This document shows positions 10,784-21,505 of a stretch of 64,000 nucleotides of DNA, one piece after another. Origin of the DNA: Oleoguttula mirabilis (taxonomy: Eukaryota > Ascomycota > Dothideomycetes > Mycosphaerellales > Teratosphaeriaceae); the NCBI GenBank assembly GCA_035135055.1, contig JAVFHQ010000027.1:248001-312000 (forward strand), written 5' to 3'. The first letter of the stretch is position 1. Each line of letters starts with the position of its first letter. Position numbers and translations under genes: made by a program. The notes under the pieces are model-generated. The model had not been told where the DNA came from, did no database searches, and worked only from the letters and a program-made list of their open reading frames with translations.

Positions 10784-13700
10784 CGGCCAAGCGTGCTACC
10801 TATACTGCTAGGCGTCCAACTGCTTGCCTTACTGCTCATCCAGCTGCCACTCGAGCTCATCCAGCTCGGCATGCTCATCCTACTATTCCAGCTCCCCGTA
10901 CTACGCCCACCACCCAGCCCGGTCTTGTTACTGCGCTTCGTCTCCATCTTCAGCTTGCCCTCGGCGATCGAATGAATGATGCCGATGATCATAAAGGTGG
11001 TGGACCCAATGGCGCGGAAGAGCGCCAGGCACGCGACGGACCACAGGATGAACTTGAGGTAGAAGTTGTTCGACACGTCGTCGTTGCCGTACACTTCGCT
11101 GACGCCCATGGCCAGCACGGCGTTGCAAATCACCCATACGATGACGACATAGGTGCGCACGGCGCGGTAGTAGTCCTCCTGCTGCTGAGATTCACTGGGC
11201 CCGGGCGTCGGCACTTCGACACGATCACGTAGATTCCGCAATGCCTCGTCGTAGCCTGAGTCAATGTCCAGCTGTTCGGACGGCATGTCGAGCTCGACTG
11301 TCCCGTTCTTGTTGGCCTTTGCGATGCCGAGATCCTTGTGGATGACATTGTCGCCCTTCGTACCCCAAGTGACGTCGTGCGTGTTGCAGAAAGCGTAGAC
11401 CTGCAGTGTACAGATATAGCTCGGTAGCAAGGCGAAGTACTGTGCTGAGCTGGTGAACATGTGCCAAGGATCCAAATACATAAATGACATCAGGAAGTAC
11501 AGCCCGACAGTGGATAGACAGCTGACGATCATGTTGGTGAAGACATTGTTGCCGAGCGTGATGGACGTGTTGTCCTTGAGCTGCACCACCACGATGTAAA
11601 TAGCAGCGAACGTCGTGTAAGCCATAATGACACCGAACGTGACCATAGACCACAGGAACATCTTCTTCGCGCCCTGCGGCCGGTTGCCCATCGACAACAC
11701 GAATTGCATCATGATGCACAGGACGCAAGCGTACCGGAGGATGACGAAGACGTAGGCGCCGATATCATGGCCGAAGGGATCGATCTTCTTGTCGCTGAGT
11801 GAGCCGGCGACGAAGTAGAACGTCAGGTAGAAGTTGCCGAGCGAGAAGAACGTGAAGAGCAGCTGCACAAACTGGTAGACGAACTCGATGTGCAGCATGA
11901 TCTTGCGGCCGATGGAGTGGTCCGTCTGCCAGACTTGCTTGAAGTGCAGGAGCGAGTAGACGGCGGCGAAGAAGGCGCCGTTGAGCCATCTGCGGCGCTG
12001 GGAGATGAACTCGGGGACGGCGTCTGGGACGTCGGTCTCGCCAGTCGCGGCTTTGACGTACTTGAGCACCCAGCGCTCGTTGCGCTTGGCTACTAACTCC
12101 CAACAGAGGATACGGTCTTCGGCCAGGTACATGTTTGCGGTGAACACGTCTGCGTCTTGGCCGTGGAGCGTCTCGCCTTTGAAGTATTGGCTTAGAGGGC
12201 CGTGTCCGCTCTCGTCGTTTTGTAAGGCGTGGTATCGGTACGCACTGAGTGCGCCTGGCAACACGGTGATGTAGCCAAAGACAGACTCCAATGGCTTATC
12301 GAGGATGTTCGACATCTTGTACTCGAAGTTCTGCGAAGCGACCAGCGGGTTAAGGAGTTGAAGCCAGCCTCGTCCCTTCGCCGCCCTGATCTCTCCAGCG
12401 GCTCCCGCAACGCTCGAGTCTCTGTCGAACGCCTTCCAGAGGTGATATAGCGAGTCGTCTCCGGGCTTGGTGCCAACATCTAGCAAGATGCAGATGTTTG
12501 GATTCAACGCCCGTCCGAATGCATTGAAGAACCAGCGATGGCTGTTCAGCTTCTTGGCGTTCTTCTCCTTCAAGCAGAAGATCATCTGGCAAGGCACGAT
12601 GCCCTTCTCCGCGCCCTTGAACCTCAGATCGGCATCGAGTGACACCTGCGTAGTATACTCGTACACGTGTGCCGTTACCTCACGTTGGTTCACCAGGTTC
12701 TTCGCAATGCCAGACTGGTAGCAGCCCATGGCCGCGATGGCGTCCAGCGTACGGGGATGTACCTTGCCTCTGCCGTCGGAGATGATGCACACCACAATCT
12801 TCTGCCACCCATCCTTGCCCCAAGTCCGCGACTTGGCACGACTGCAGAAGTGTGAGATGTTGCGCATGACGCCGTGCATCGTCCGCGTGAAGTCGATCTC
12901 GTTCTCGTTGTACATCGTGATGCAGATGAACAGCTCGGTCTCTCTGCTAGTGAAACCGATGTTCTGCCTCAGCTTGTACCCTCTGTCGACGAAGTCGTCA
13001 GGGTCGCATGTTACAGCCGTGTAGCGCATGTGCGTGAACTCGACATCGTCCCGTCTGGGCAGGAATGAGTAGAGAATGGTCGGGATCTTGCATTCCAAGA
13101 TCAGCTCGCCGTTGATGAGCTTCACCTGCTTCTTCGCCATCTGGGCTTCTCTGGCGCCTCTTCGCTCCTGTTTGCCGGATGGCGCTGGCCCGTACAGCTC
13201 CTCCGCCTGCTCCTCCGCCTTCTCATCATACATCTCGTCCGTGAACGTCGAGTCCGACACGAAGCTATCATGTGGCCTAAGCTCCGGCCGCTGCGAGTCG
13301 CTGTCGTCTGTCTCGAGTGTGTCTTCCGAGTCGGTTGTGGGAGGCCCAAAGACATCATCGCCGTCACCATCGATGGGTATGCTCGTCGACTCGGGCTGTG
13401 CATCTCTATCGATATCAAAGGAAGGTGGCCGACCGCCGGCGAACAGCGGCTGGGGTGGTAGAGGTCTCTTCGGCGACCCGCCATAATGCGAGGAGGGTGT
13501 TCCTGGTCTAGGCGCGCCATTGATGTCTGCAGGCTCGTACGGTACATTCGTCGCCGGTGGCCGCGCGTAATCGGTGGACATTCGTATTGGCGACAGCGGC
13601 CTGACTGTCGATCCTGACGATCGGGTAGCCGCTTGGTACGCCAGGTAAGTTGGCGCATCTATATTTGGAGGTGGCATATCCGGAGCATTGTCCAGTATAG

Positions 13701-14139
13701 ACGGCTGTCTCGAGGGCGGCCGTACACCGTCTGCTGGATGGTATGTCCGTTGGAGCGGGCTAAGCGGCCTGTTCGGAGGGGGCGCGGATGGGATGGTGGT
13801 TTCCTTTTCCCGGCTCTTGAAACGGACTTTGGCTGTCTTGGTCCGAGGCGCAGAGGGTCTCGGGTGGCTTGAGACGTCGCTCTCTACCTCGCGTAGCAGA
13901 CTGCTCAGGTCACTGTCGTTGTATGTTGGCGACGGCTCAGCCGTAGGGAAGCCCTCGCCGGAGAGTCTCGCCCTGGCGGCAGCGAAGACGTCGTATGGTG
14001 AGCGGTTGGTGGGAGATGGCTGGGTCGGCCTGTACGTTGGGTCGTCGCTGTTCGTCAACAGTCGCATGGTCGTCGCCGTCGGCGTGTCATCGCTGTCGTA
14101 GCCCGGCGGTGGGCCGTAGCCCGGCGGCGGCGCTGCCAT
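10780..14139 (-). CDS. Chitin synthase, class I/II type
   Basis: Intronless 1,119-residue integral membrane glycosyltransferase (GT2 family) that polymerises UDP-GlcNAc into chitin at the plasma membrane. The first 330 residues are a Pro/Ser-rich low-complexity tail with PPGYGPPPGYDSD at the start. The catalytic core follows, with GCYQSGIAK, a DVGTKPG metal-site region, LPGALSAYRY, AEDRIL and the family signature QRRRW at residue 714. Several hydrophobic spans come after it. The segment GTKGDN...LDIDSGYDEALRNLRDRV is typical of class I and II enzymes and unlike class III, but I cannot separate I from II by eye. A Ser/Trp-rich tail (SMPSWMSSSGSWMSS) ends the protein. The 5' side faces a short-chain dehydrogenase. 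Confidence 0.95.
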   Translation of the reverse strand: MAAPPPGYGPPPGYDSDDTPTATTMRLLTNSDDPTYRPTQPSPTNRSPYDVFAAARARLSGEGFPTAEPSPTYNDSDLSSLLREVESDVSSHPRPSAPRTKTAKVRFKSREKETTIPSAPPPNRPLSPLQRTYHPADGVRPPSRQPSILDNAPDMPPPNIDAPTYLAYQAATRSSGSTVRPLSPIRMSTDYARPPATNVPYEPADINGAPRPGTPSSHYGGSPKRPLPPQPLFAGGRPPSFDIDRDAQPESTSIPIDGDGDDVFGPPTTDSEDTLETDDSDSQRPELRPHDSFVSDSTFTDEMYDEKAEEQAEELYGPAPSGKQERRGAREAQMAKKQVKLINGELILECKIPTILYSFLPRRDDVEFTHMRYTAVTCDPDDFVDRGYKLRQNIGFTSRETELFICITMYNENEIDFTRTMHGVMRNISHFCSRAKSRTWGKDGWQKIVVCIISDGRGKVHPRTLDAIAAMGCYQSGIAKNLVNQREVTAHVYEYTTQVSLDADLRFKGAEKGIVPCQMIFCLKEKNAKKLNSHRWFFNAFGRALNPNICILLDVGTKPGDDSLYHLWKAFDRDSSVAGAAGEIRAAKGRGWLQLLNPLVASQNFEYKMSNILDKPLESVFGYITVLPGALSAYRYHALQNDESGHGPLSQYFKGETLHGQDADVFTANMYLAEDRILCWELVAKRNERWVLKYVKAATGETDVPDAVPEFISQRRRWLNGAFFAAVYSLLHFKQVWQTDHSIGRKIMLHIEFVYQFVQLLFTFFSLGNFYLTFYFVAGSLSDKKIDPFGHDIGAYVFVILRYACVLCIMMQFVLSMGNRPQGAKKMFLWSMVTFGVIMAYTTFAAIYIVVVQLKDNTSITLGNNVFTNMIVSCLSTVGLYFLMSFMYLDPWHMFTSSAQYFALLPSYICTLQVYAFCNTHDVTWGTKGDNVIHKDLGIAKANKNGTVELDMPSEQLDIDSGYDEALRNLRDRVEVPTPGPSESQQQEDYYRAVRTYVVIVWVICNAVLAMGVSEVYGNDDVSNNFYLKFILWSVACLALFRAIGSTTFMIIGIIHSIAEGKLKMETKRSNKTGLGGGRSTGSWNSRMSMPSWMSSSGSWMSSKASSWTPSSIGSTLGR

Positions 14140-14968
14140 TGGAGCGTATAACGAGTGGAATGTAGTCGGGAGGAATGCGGTCTAGGGGGATAGCTGTCAC
14201 TCGAACATTGTGGCCGCCGGGGACTCTGTAGTGCGCGTTCGAAGTCGCCTTGACGCAGATGTTGTTCGATGATTGACGATAGCGCAGGTGCTTGGCTCTT
14301 TTGTCTTCTTCTGTTCACAATGGTTCGCGCTACCGTCGCTGTTTGCGTAGGCCAAACAGCGGCCGGGGAGCAATTGCCATGCCAACCGGCCTCGGATTAC
14401 GCTTCCGAGCGCATGATCGGCATTTAGCGCCATGCGAGACATCGAGTGTGCGGAAATAGCATGACAAGGCGGCGAGGCTGCTAGGAACCAACATGAAGAG
14501 TGGATGGCTCTAGGCTGTCAGTATGCCGCTGGGGCCCTGTAGCACGACCGAGAAAACAGAGGAAGCCAAGGAGATCGCCCACTGTTTCAAGCACTCTGAG
14601 TCTTTCCCTACATCCCCACTGCTTACCTACCTTACTTTAGCTACGTCGGCTCCTATCTTGTAATCTGCCCATAAAGCGTCAATGGTATCGCATCAACAAC
14701 GGTACACTCTGCAGGCTGACTTCTGCGGTGGATTGGCCTCGACAAGCTGCGTCACAATGGTGAGGTAGCTATCACCCAGGTAGAGGCACTCATCACACAT
14801 CATGCTCCCAGGCCCGATGACGTGTGTATTGCACGTCGACAGACGGTCGGGGTCCACAGGCTCTGATAAAAAGATACCTTATGGACAACGCAGCAAGTAT
14901 AACATTAACCTTCTGATACAGCCTGTCTGCCTCCCAAGCACCTTCATCAATCGCAACCAAAATCCACA
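14140..14968. promoter_or_regulatory. Divergent chitin synthase / dehydrogenase promoter region
   Basis: This 829-bp gap separates two genes read outward. An A-rich GATAAAAAGATA stretch near 14865, about 100 bp before the dehydrogenase ATG, is a possible TATA-like element. I see no gene. Confidence 0.45.
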
Positions 14969-15851
14969 ATGGCTTTCAAGACACTCGACTTCAAATGCGC
15001 GCTGGTGACTGGCGGAGGTGGCGGCATTGGTCGGGCGATGGCAGAGTACTTCCTCTCGCAAGGCAAGAAGGTCATCATCTGCGGCCGGACCGAGTCAAAG
15101 CTACAGGAGGCATCGAAGGCCATGAAGGATTGCCCTTACTACGTCCTCGATACCGGTAACACGCCAGCGATCCCGGAGTTCATCAAGAAAGTCACTACCG
15201 AGCATCCCGAGCTGGACTGTTTGGTCAACAACGCCGGTGTGCAGAGACCGCTTGATGTGAACGAGATGAAGGCGGACGAGTTCACGCAGAAGGCCGACCA
15301 GGAGATCGCGATCAACATCACTGGGCCCATGCATCTCGCAGTTGGCCTCCTGCCACACTTCAGGCAAAAGTCGGGCGCTGTGATTATGAACGTGTCATCT
15401 GTACTGGGGTACATACCGACCTCCGTCATCAACCCTGTAAGTCCTACACGACATGGCCTCATCAAACGAATCGTAGCCCCTAGACTACACCCTTTAGTAT
15501 GGCGTGCTGTACTCACATTCCCAGGTTTACAACGGCACAAAAGCCTGGCAACACTTCTGGTCCATGAATTTGCGGACGCAAATTGAACAAGGCGGCGCCA
15601 ACATCCGCGTCATCGAAATCGCACCACCAAGCGTCGGCACTGACCTACACCGCGAACGCAAGGACCCCAATGACAACAAGAAGGACAAGAACCCGAGCGC
15701 ACTCTCTGTCGAGGAGTTCATGGACGATGTTATCAAGGCGTGGAAGGCTGACAAGGATGTCATCGGTGCTGGGCCGAGCCAGAAGATTGTTGATCGGTGG
15801 TATGGGGAGTTTGGCGCTGACTACGACAAGGCTGCAGGTGGGAAGAAATGA
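14969..15851 (+). CDS. Short-chain dehydrogenase (DltE-like)
   Basis: Two exons, 14969-15436 and 15525-15851, separated by an 88-bp intron (GTAAGT...CCCAG), encode 264 residues. The Rossmann nucleotide motif TGGGGGIG is at 14-21, NNAG at 87-90, the catalytic serine region NVSS at 141-144, and the YxxxK pair at Tyr158 and Lys162. Tyr158 lies right after the splice junction, so an unspliced reading loses the active site. Homologues are annotated as DltE-type oxidoreductases; the substrate is not known. The C-terminus (GPSQKIVDRWYGEFGADYDKA) is usual for this subgroup. No pathway partner is evident next to it. Confidence 0.9.
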
Positions 15852-16492
15852 GTCTTGTATTGACTGCCATTCCGAGCGTGCGCAACGCTCTGGTTCGTTG
15901 TATTTTGAGATTCTGCTGTCCTGAAGGCGTATAGCGGTCTGGTGGTTCATCGCACACGGGATGGATGCTACGAAAAAGGTGCAGGTGCCCTCCTCTCTCA
16001 AGATCGAAATCTCGGCGCAGCTGAACAAGGATCGTTATATCAAAGCTCACTGTCGAGTGGATTGGTTCCTCGTACCGGAGGTTAGGTGACGGTGGCCAGA
16101 GGTCCGAACACTAAATGCCGACCGACTCCACTTCACTTCTCCCTCGACATCATCGGCGCCTTGGGTACTATAATAAGCACTCACTATAGCTGGTCATATC
16201 ACCGGATTCGTGGGCCGAATGTTGAGCTCGAGGCACCTGTTGGTGCCGCCAGCTGCAAGGCTGTGATGTGGCGGGGGCTGAGCATTTGCCAAGCACCTGC
16301 ACGCGAAGCTGTGCTATATGACCATGAGCCTGGAAACTTGAGAAGGTAGAGGGCAGTATTGCGACCTCTTGAAAGTCCTTCTCCAGGATTTTTCTTCCCA
16401 GTCCCGTCATATCACCTGCTCCGTTCCCTACACTTTCCCGCTCATCTTCCAGCAACATCTAACGACCGACCACGTGGATAGCTTCGTTGATC
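15852..16492. other. Intergenic region, no gene seen
   Basis: This 641-bp gap lies between the dehydrogenase stop and the proposed start of the next plus-strand gene. It holds only short frames without recognisable content and presumably carries the next gene's promoter. Confidence 0.45.
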
Positions 16493-17778
16493 ATGGACCC
16501 ACTCTCTATCGCTGGCAGCCTCATTGCCCTGGTGTCGTTCTTTGGCACGACGTTGAGCTATCTAGGCGCTGTGCAAGGTGTGCCCGACGGTATTTAGTCC
16601 GAGCTTCTGCAATCCGTCCAAGATTATGGTCCGGTGAAAGGCATTTTGTTGAACACCATTTTGCTTGAAGCCAGAGGTTGTAAGGGTGAAGCGGCATGTG
16701 ATAGGCAAGGACCCTGCGGAAGCATGGCTCATTAAGAAGTCGTATACGGAGAGCTTCAGTATGATCGGAGTTGCGGTATGCTCGCGACAGAGGACATATT
16801 CCGTGGCTGCGCTAACTTTCCTCGCAGGGCGCAATCGTTGCGCAAATCGCTATCACCGCGTTGTCATTACCTAACCTGGAAGAGACGCACTGGACGGTGC
16901 AGGCTTGCTTCATCGTCAGTCTCATTGCTGGCTGTTTGTCAGTCTACTACTCCTGCATCGTGCAACTCATCCTCAGTGGATTGCATGGACCAAAGGAAAT
17001 GGCAGAATGGCTGGCTCGCCCACGGCTCGCATATGGTGGACAGCGATACAAGCCGCCGTCCCTGGCTGCCAACGATATCGAAGCTACAACGAATGGTACA
17101 CCAATACCTCTTGCCGAGCTTGTCCTGGAAGAGCTCGCATCTGGTTTATACTTCGAAAGTATCCCATCATTCAACTCCGCGCTCATGCTGGTAGCACCGG
17201 TGGCGTTGCTAAACTTCTCACCCACAGCATTTCTGATAGGCTTGGGCACCTATCTTGGCCTTGTATTCACTGAACATTTGGGCTCATTGAGAGGTTCAAA
17301 CGCTACACTAGCGGTGTTGATGGTCTATATTGTGTTCACATCTGGTGCCTTGATCGGATTTTACGTGCCGACTGGGCCGAAGGTGATCGAGTCTACGCTA
17401 TTCAAGACGGAGAATGAGGCTTTGGAGAAGATGGCCTCCAGATTCGGAGGGCGGAGTCGAAAACGAGAGCAGCGCAGGCTGCCGCGCATCGCCACAGGCT
17501 CGAACACAGACCCGAGCGTAAATGTCCCTAATCCGCACGTATCCTCAAGCAGACCGCAGCATAGGGCTGGTGGTCCTGGAACTGCGCAGTTGCCGGCCGG
17601 CGCAGAAAGCACCATTGGCATTACTTTGGCACTGGAAGAGGTGATTCGATTGGGAGCCAAGCATGTCCAAGCACAAAAGCGGTTGTTGCTTGCGTACAAA
17701 GCCCGCGCCACCAGCGAGACTGCACTAAGAAGCACTCCGTCCGTACAGACAGGGCCGCAAAGGCGAAGCTCCTTGTGA
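16493..17778 (+). CDS. Fungal membrane protein of unknown function
   Basis: I propose three exons, 16493-16577, 16705-16775 and 16828-17778, encoding 368 residues. The second intron (52 bp, GTATGC...CGCAG) is well supported, because it joins FSMIGVA to GAIVAQIAI in frame. The first intron (127 bp, GTGTGC...GATAG) is a model chosen to remove an in-frame TAG. The N-terminus MDPLSIAGSLIALVSFF is a common fungal opening with a hydrophobic span. Later spans lie around THWTVQACFIVSLIAGCLSVYY and in the region PVALLNFSPTAFLIGLGTY. The tail is basic and Ser-rich, so it is probably cytosolic. No catalytic motif is visible and I do not assign a function. Confidence 0.55.
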
Positions 17779-17943
17779 GAAACAGACAACGTGTGTAGGA
17801 GGTACTGAAGGGAAGGGAACCCCAACGCCCGGAAAATCTCGAGTTCTCCAAGAGACCCATCATCACTCCAATGGAACCGCTGGCGTTGCCCCAAACGCCT
17901 GCCCAACTCATAGTGCGCTGGTGGGTTGAAAGTGGGTCAGCAG

Positions 17944-18456
17944 CTATAGCTTGCTATTGACCGCCGTCCCACCCAGCCAGAACAGCCTCAAGCAAGTAAT
18001 GTTGCTCGCCCACCAACAAATCCCTCTCAATTGGCTCATCCTCGGCGTGTACACCAGGATATAAACGGTTGCATACGCCACCCTCGCCACCGTATACACC
18101 AGCGCACTGGCGTTGATCTCGCTAGTTGGCAGTCCAGCCACCTGCGCCCAGATCATGGCGCCAACGAACAACGGGAAGTGCTCAACGCTGTTCGCATGCG
18201 CAGACTCGATGCGCTTGAGTCTGTTGAGCTGTATCTGCGTGATTTTGCCGTTCTCGACGGCCTTTTGGCCGTACTTGGTCAAGTCTTCGCGCGGGCTGAC
18301 GTTATGATCGATGCCGTAGTACAGCTTCAGCATCCTCGACGAGAGAACGCCATAGGCGAACAAGAAGTGGAAGATCAGGTAGCCAGCTGCTTGTGATGGC
18401 GGCTGTGTGAACGGGCCGGAGCTGCGCAGGCCCAGAGTCGTGAGGAGCGACGACAT
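17944..18456 (-). CDS. MAPEG-family membrane protein
   Basis: Intronless 170-residue protein with the four-helix layout of the MAPEG family (membrane-associated proteins in eicosanoid and glutathione metabolism). The region LKRIESAHANSVEHFPLFV carries the family's Arg-x-x-x-Ala-x-x-Asn-x-x-Glu signature, and further hydrophobic segments follow (ASALVYTVARVAYATVYIL). Fungal members are mostly of unknown substrate; microsomal glutathione transferase-like activity is an inference. It ends 165 bp from the convergent stop of the upstream membrane protein. Confidence 0.85.
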   Translation of the reverse strand: MSSLLTTLGLRSSGPFTQPPSQAAGYLIFHFLFAYGVLSSRMLKLYYGIDHNVSPREDLTKYGQKAVENGKITQIQLNRLKRIESAHANSVEHFPLFVGAMIWAQVAGLPTSEINASALVYTVARVAYATVYILVYTPRMSQLRGICWWASNITCLRLFWLGGTAVNSKL

Positions 18457-19103
18457 GATATTGGCCAGGTTAGCCTGTTATGTAGTCTCTGGAAACAGTG
18501 CCTTGGCTGAGCTTGTCCGCGCGACGATGGTTTGCTACACGGTTTGGAGCTCGGTAGAACTTAGAACTCGAAACGTTGCGAGATATATCTCAGCTCGGAT
18601 GCGAATGCGAATGCGCCCGGGTTTAGTCAGCGGATGAAGCGATCAAGAGAGGTCGGGGAGGCGGAAGACAGCGAGCTCGGATGGTAGCAGATGGAAGCCT
18701 TAGTCGTGGAGATCTGTTCTGACAAGGCGTACGTGTTGAGCGAACCTCACATGCTTCCAAAAGCTCGATTGTTGGTAAGATGATTTGGGCTTCGAGCCTC
18801 ACAGCCTTGAGGTATGCTAAGAAGCCAGCAACAGAGGTTGTGGCAGGGTAGTGACGAGCCTCCCAGTTGCACTGCGAGGTTTCGTAGCAGCTGCAAGGTG
18901 TGCTAGCTTTCCAGGCACGGTTACGATTTGAGAGAGGCAACACACGTCCTCGAAGGTCCCTTGCGGTCTTGAAGCTTTGGTATTGACACTTCGGCGGCCG
19001 CGAACGCTGCGCTGCGCACCTGAGGCGCCCTAGGCGCGGCAGAACGAGCTCTGATACACTGCCGTGCGTGCCCATGGTGTCCAACCCTCTCAGGCTCACA
19101 CTT
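18457..19103. other. Intergenic region with MAPEG promoter
   Basis: This 647-bp gap lies between the MAPEG start and the 3' end of the CoA-binding gene. It should contain the MAPEG promoter. The open frames in it have no recognisable family. Confidence 0.45.
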
Positions 19104-19589
19104 TCACAGCTTCTCTTCCCTTCCAGCGCCACTCATCGCCGCATCGCCATCGACGAGAACACACCAGCCTTCTCCACCTCTCGTGCCTTCCGCAAAGCCT
19201 CCCACTGCCGCGCCGGGAAACTCTTTGATGGCATAGTCCAGCTCTTTATCCGTAAAGCTGCCCGGTTGCAACCACACCGCCTTTACACCAGCCTGTTTGG
19301 CCTCTCTCAGTAGCTGTGCAGTCACCGGCGGAGGCGTGATCACCGACAAGCTCGTGTGCTTCGGATCTGACAGCTTGGATGGCGATGGCACCGTCTCGTA
19401 TTCCTTCCGTCGAACAGTCACGGTTGAGCAGGTCGGGTTCAGCGGTATGGCGGCGAGGTTGTGGTTGAGGTACCAAGCGAATATCTTATGCCCAAACTTC
19501 GCAGTGTCCGAGCTTGCGCCGGCTACGGCGAAGGTACGGGAACTGAAGAAGACTCGGGCGGCGGACTGCATGTCTGGCGACGTGGACAT
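19104..19589 (-). CDS. CoA-binding domain protein (YccU-like)
   Basis: Intronless 161-residue protein. The start at 19589 is the first ATG of the open frame. The sequence follows the CoA_binding_2 Rossmann fold: FAVAGASSDTAKFGHKIFAWYL near the N-terminus, then IPLNP, SLSVITPPPVTAQLL and VWLQPGSF in order. Bacterial YccU and eukaryotic relatives bind CoA through this fold, but their cellular role is unsettled. It is followed on the same strand by an unrelated small gene whose stop lies 191 bp upstream of its ATG. Confidence 0.85.
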   Translation of the reverse strand: MSTSPDMQSAARVFFSSRTFAVAGASSDTAKFGHKIFAWYLNHNLAAIPLNPTCSTVTVRRKEYETVPSPSKLSDPKHTSLSVITPPPVTAQLLREAKQAGVKAVWLQPGSFTDKELDYAIKEFPGAAVGGFAEGTRGGEGWCVLVDGDAAMSGAGREEKL

Positions 19590-19780
19590 GATGTCGCGTT
19601 GCAATAGTGGGTGTTGTTGAGTAAAGCGACAGACGCTTACATATATGGTATTGATCCCGTCATTCTCAGCGCCGGCATCGGACTGCGGAATTGATGTCCG
19701 TCTGCCAGCTCAGCCTGGGACTCATGACTACGCCAATCCAGCAGGAAGTTGTTGCCAATCGGAGTCTCAATAGAAGCTCA

Positions 19781-20197
19781 TCAACTAGCGAATGCCTCAG
19801 GGAAACTCCTCTTGATCGCCGTAATGACTTCATCCGGCCCGTTACTGAACATGATCTTGATACCAGGCCTCACCTGCCACGCCGTATTCAACAGCTTCTC
19901 AAACAGCTCCGTATACTCCTTGTGCCCTCTGACTCCATAGCCGACGTTCACTCCCACCCACTCCCGACTACTCTGCAGCTGCTCCGTGAAGCGCTTGAGG
20001 CTGTCGTCCGGGTCCTGGGGGTTAATATCCACGCCGATGACCTCAAAGCCGGCGGCGCGGGCTTTGGAGATGCTGGTCGCGAGCATCTCTTTCGTTTTGG
20101 CGCCTGCGTCAGGTCCGAAGTGTGCTTTCGCGTTGGGGTCGAGGGCGGCGAAGCGGCCGAGGCCCGCGCTGAGGATGTACTTTGGTTCTGAGGCCAT
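19781..20197 (-). CDS. Conserved-looking small protein, unknown function
   Basis: Intronless 138-residue soluble protein starting MASEPKYILSAGLGRF. It has an alternating beta-alpha pattern (AGFEVIGVDINPQDPDDSL, then WVGVNVGYGVRGHKEYTELFEKLLN) that suggests a small alpha/beta fold. I see no catalytic motif, signal peptide or membrane span. Codon use and the well-formed length argue for a real gene. It is divergent from the methyltransferase gene, with 372 bp between the two starts. Confidence 0.65.
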   Translation of the reverse strand: MASEPKYILSAGLGRFAALDPNAKAHFGPDAGAKTKEMLATSISKARAAGFEVIGVDINPQDPDDSLKRFTEQLQSSREWVGVNVGYGVRGHKEYTELFEKLLNTAWQVRPGIKIMFSNGPDEVITAIKRSFPEAFAS

Positions 20198-20569
20198 GGC
20201 GAGGTGGTGTTGTTGCTGTTTGAAGTTTGTGATGGAGAGCTGCTCTCTGACTTGTTGGCTTTAGTGCTGAGTGTAATCTCTTGTCCGGTGCACTTGCTCT
20301 TGCGCACTGTGCTTCCGTCGACAGCCTTCTACACAATGCCAGCTCAGATTGCTTCTATGTGGACGGTCGAGTCGCAGGACAGTCAGCAACAAGTCATCGC
20401 CGAAATCGGCCGCTAACCACAGGGACGATCCGAATTGAAGCGATGGGAAGCTGAGCGTACGATAGATACCGCACGATGTGAAGCCCAGAACTCGCAGACT
20501 CCGACGAGTCTTTTTGCGAGTCATCAATAGGAAGGCGAAGGTGCTGCGACATTATTCTGAGCAGCTAGG
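20198..20569. promoter_or_regulatory. Divergent promoter of the small unknown gene and the methyltransferase
   Basis: This 372-bp gap separates two outward-reading genes and must hold both promoters. I found no distinct motif. Confidence 0.5.
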
Positions 20570-21505
20570 ATGGCGACCTTTGCGTACGCCCATTCGCAGC
20601 GCTGTTTGGTCTTCTGATCCTGATAGAGACGCAGCAAGTCGACCTTCTCTGCAGCCTCATACGCTTCCTTCCGCCCCTCATACCCTGCCAGCCTATACAA
20701 CGCAGTCCTTGCCTACCATTGCGGTCCCAAGCGTCTATGTCTCGACCTGGGATGCGGCACCGGCATCGTGACGCGCGAGATGGGCAAGCACTTTGACCGC
20801 ATCATTGGCACCGATCCTAGCGCGGGCATGATCAAGCAGGCGCGCTCGAGCATAGACAGTGGCAAGCAGTATGCGAATATCGAGTTCCAAGAGGGTTCAG
20901 CGGAAAGCACGCCTTCCATTGGGGACGGCGAGGCAGACATGGTGGTAGCGGGCCAAGCAGCGCATTGGTTCGACCATGGCAAACTGTGGCCGGAGATGAA
21001 AAGGTTGGTCAGGAAAGACGGCACGGTCGCGTTTTGGGGCTACAAAGACCATGTTTTCGTCGACTTCCCCGAGGCGACGGAGATCATGCAGAAGTATGCC
21101 TATGATCCGCATCCGGATATGCTGGGGAGCTACTGGCCCATGCCTGGTCGGTCATACGTGCAAGACAAGCTACGCATCATCCAGCCTCCCTCTTCAGATT
21201 GGGAGGATGTGCAGCGTGTTGAGTATGAGCCTGCTACCAAGGGTAAGCGGAGCGGGGAGGGCACGATCTTCATGGAGAGGTCGTTGACGGTGGGCGAGAC
21301 GAAGGAGTATGTGCGGACGTGGAGCAGCTTTCACGGGTGGCAGGAGACGCATCCGGAGCGGAAGGCGAGGAGCAAAGGGGGCGAGGGGGATATTATGGAT
21401 GAGATGTTTGATAGGATAGCTGAGCGGACGGAGCACTTTCGCGAGGAGGGCAATGTGGTCAGTATTGAGTGGGGCAGCGGGTTGGTGATGGCGAGGAGGA
21501 AGTGA
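20570..21505 (+). CDS. SAM-dependent methyltransferase (Tmt1/Crg1-like)
   Basis: Exon 1 is only 14 nt (20570-20583), followed by a 51-bp intron (GTACGC...ACGCAG) and exon 2 at 20635-21505; together they encode 294 residues. The short exon restores the opening MATFAKSTFSAASYASFRPS, which fits this family. Motif I LDLGCGTG lies at 41-48, an acidic residue ends strand 2 (GTDPSAG), and a QAAHWFDH motif follows that is typical of the trans-aconitate methyltransferase-like fungal group. The true substrate is unknown. Without exon 1 the frame has no ATG in the right place. Confidence 0.88.

Noticed and set aside
14197..14442. An 81-codon minus-strand frame upstream of the chitin synthase
   Set aside because: It could look like an upstream exon, but the chitin synthase already starts with a normal N-terminus and no intron is needed.
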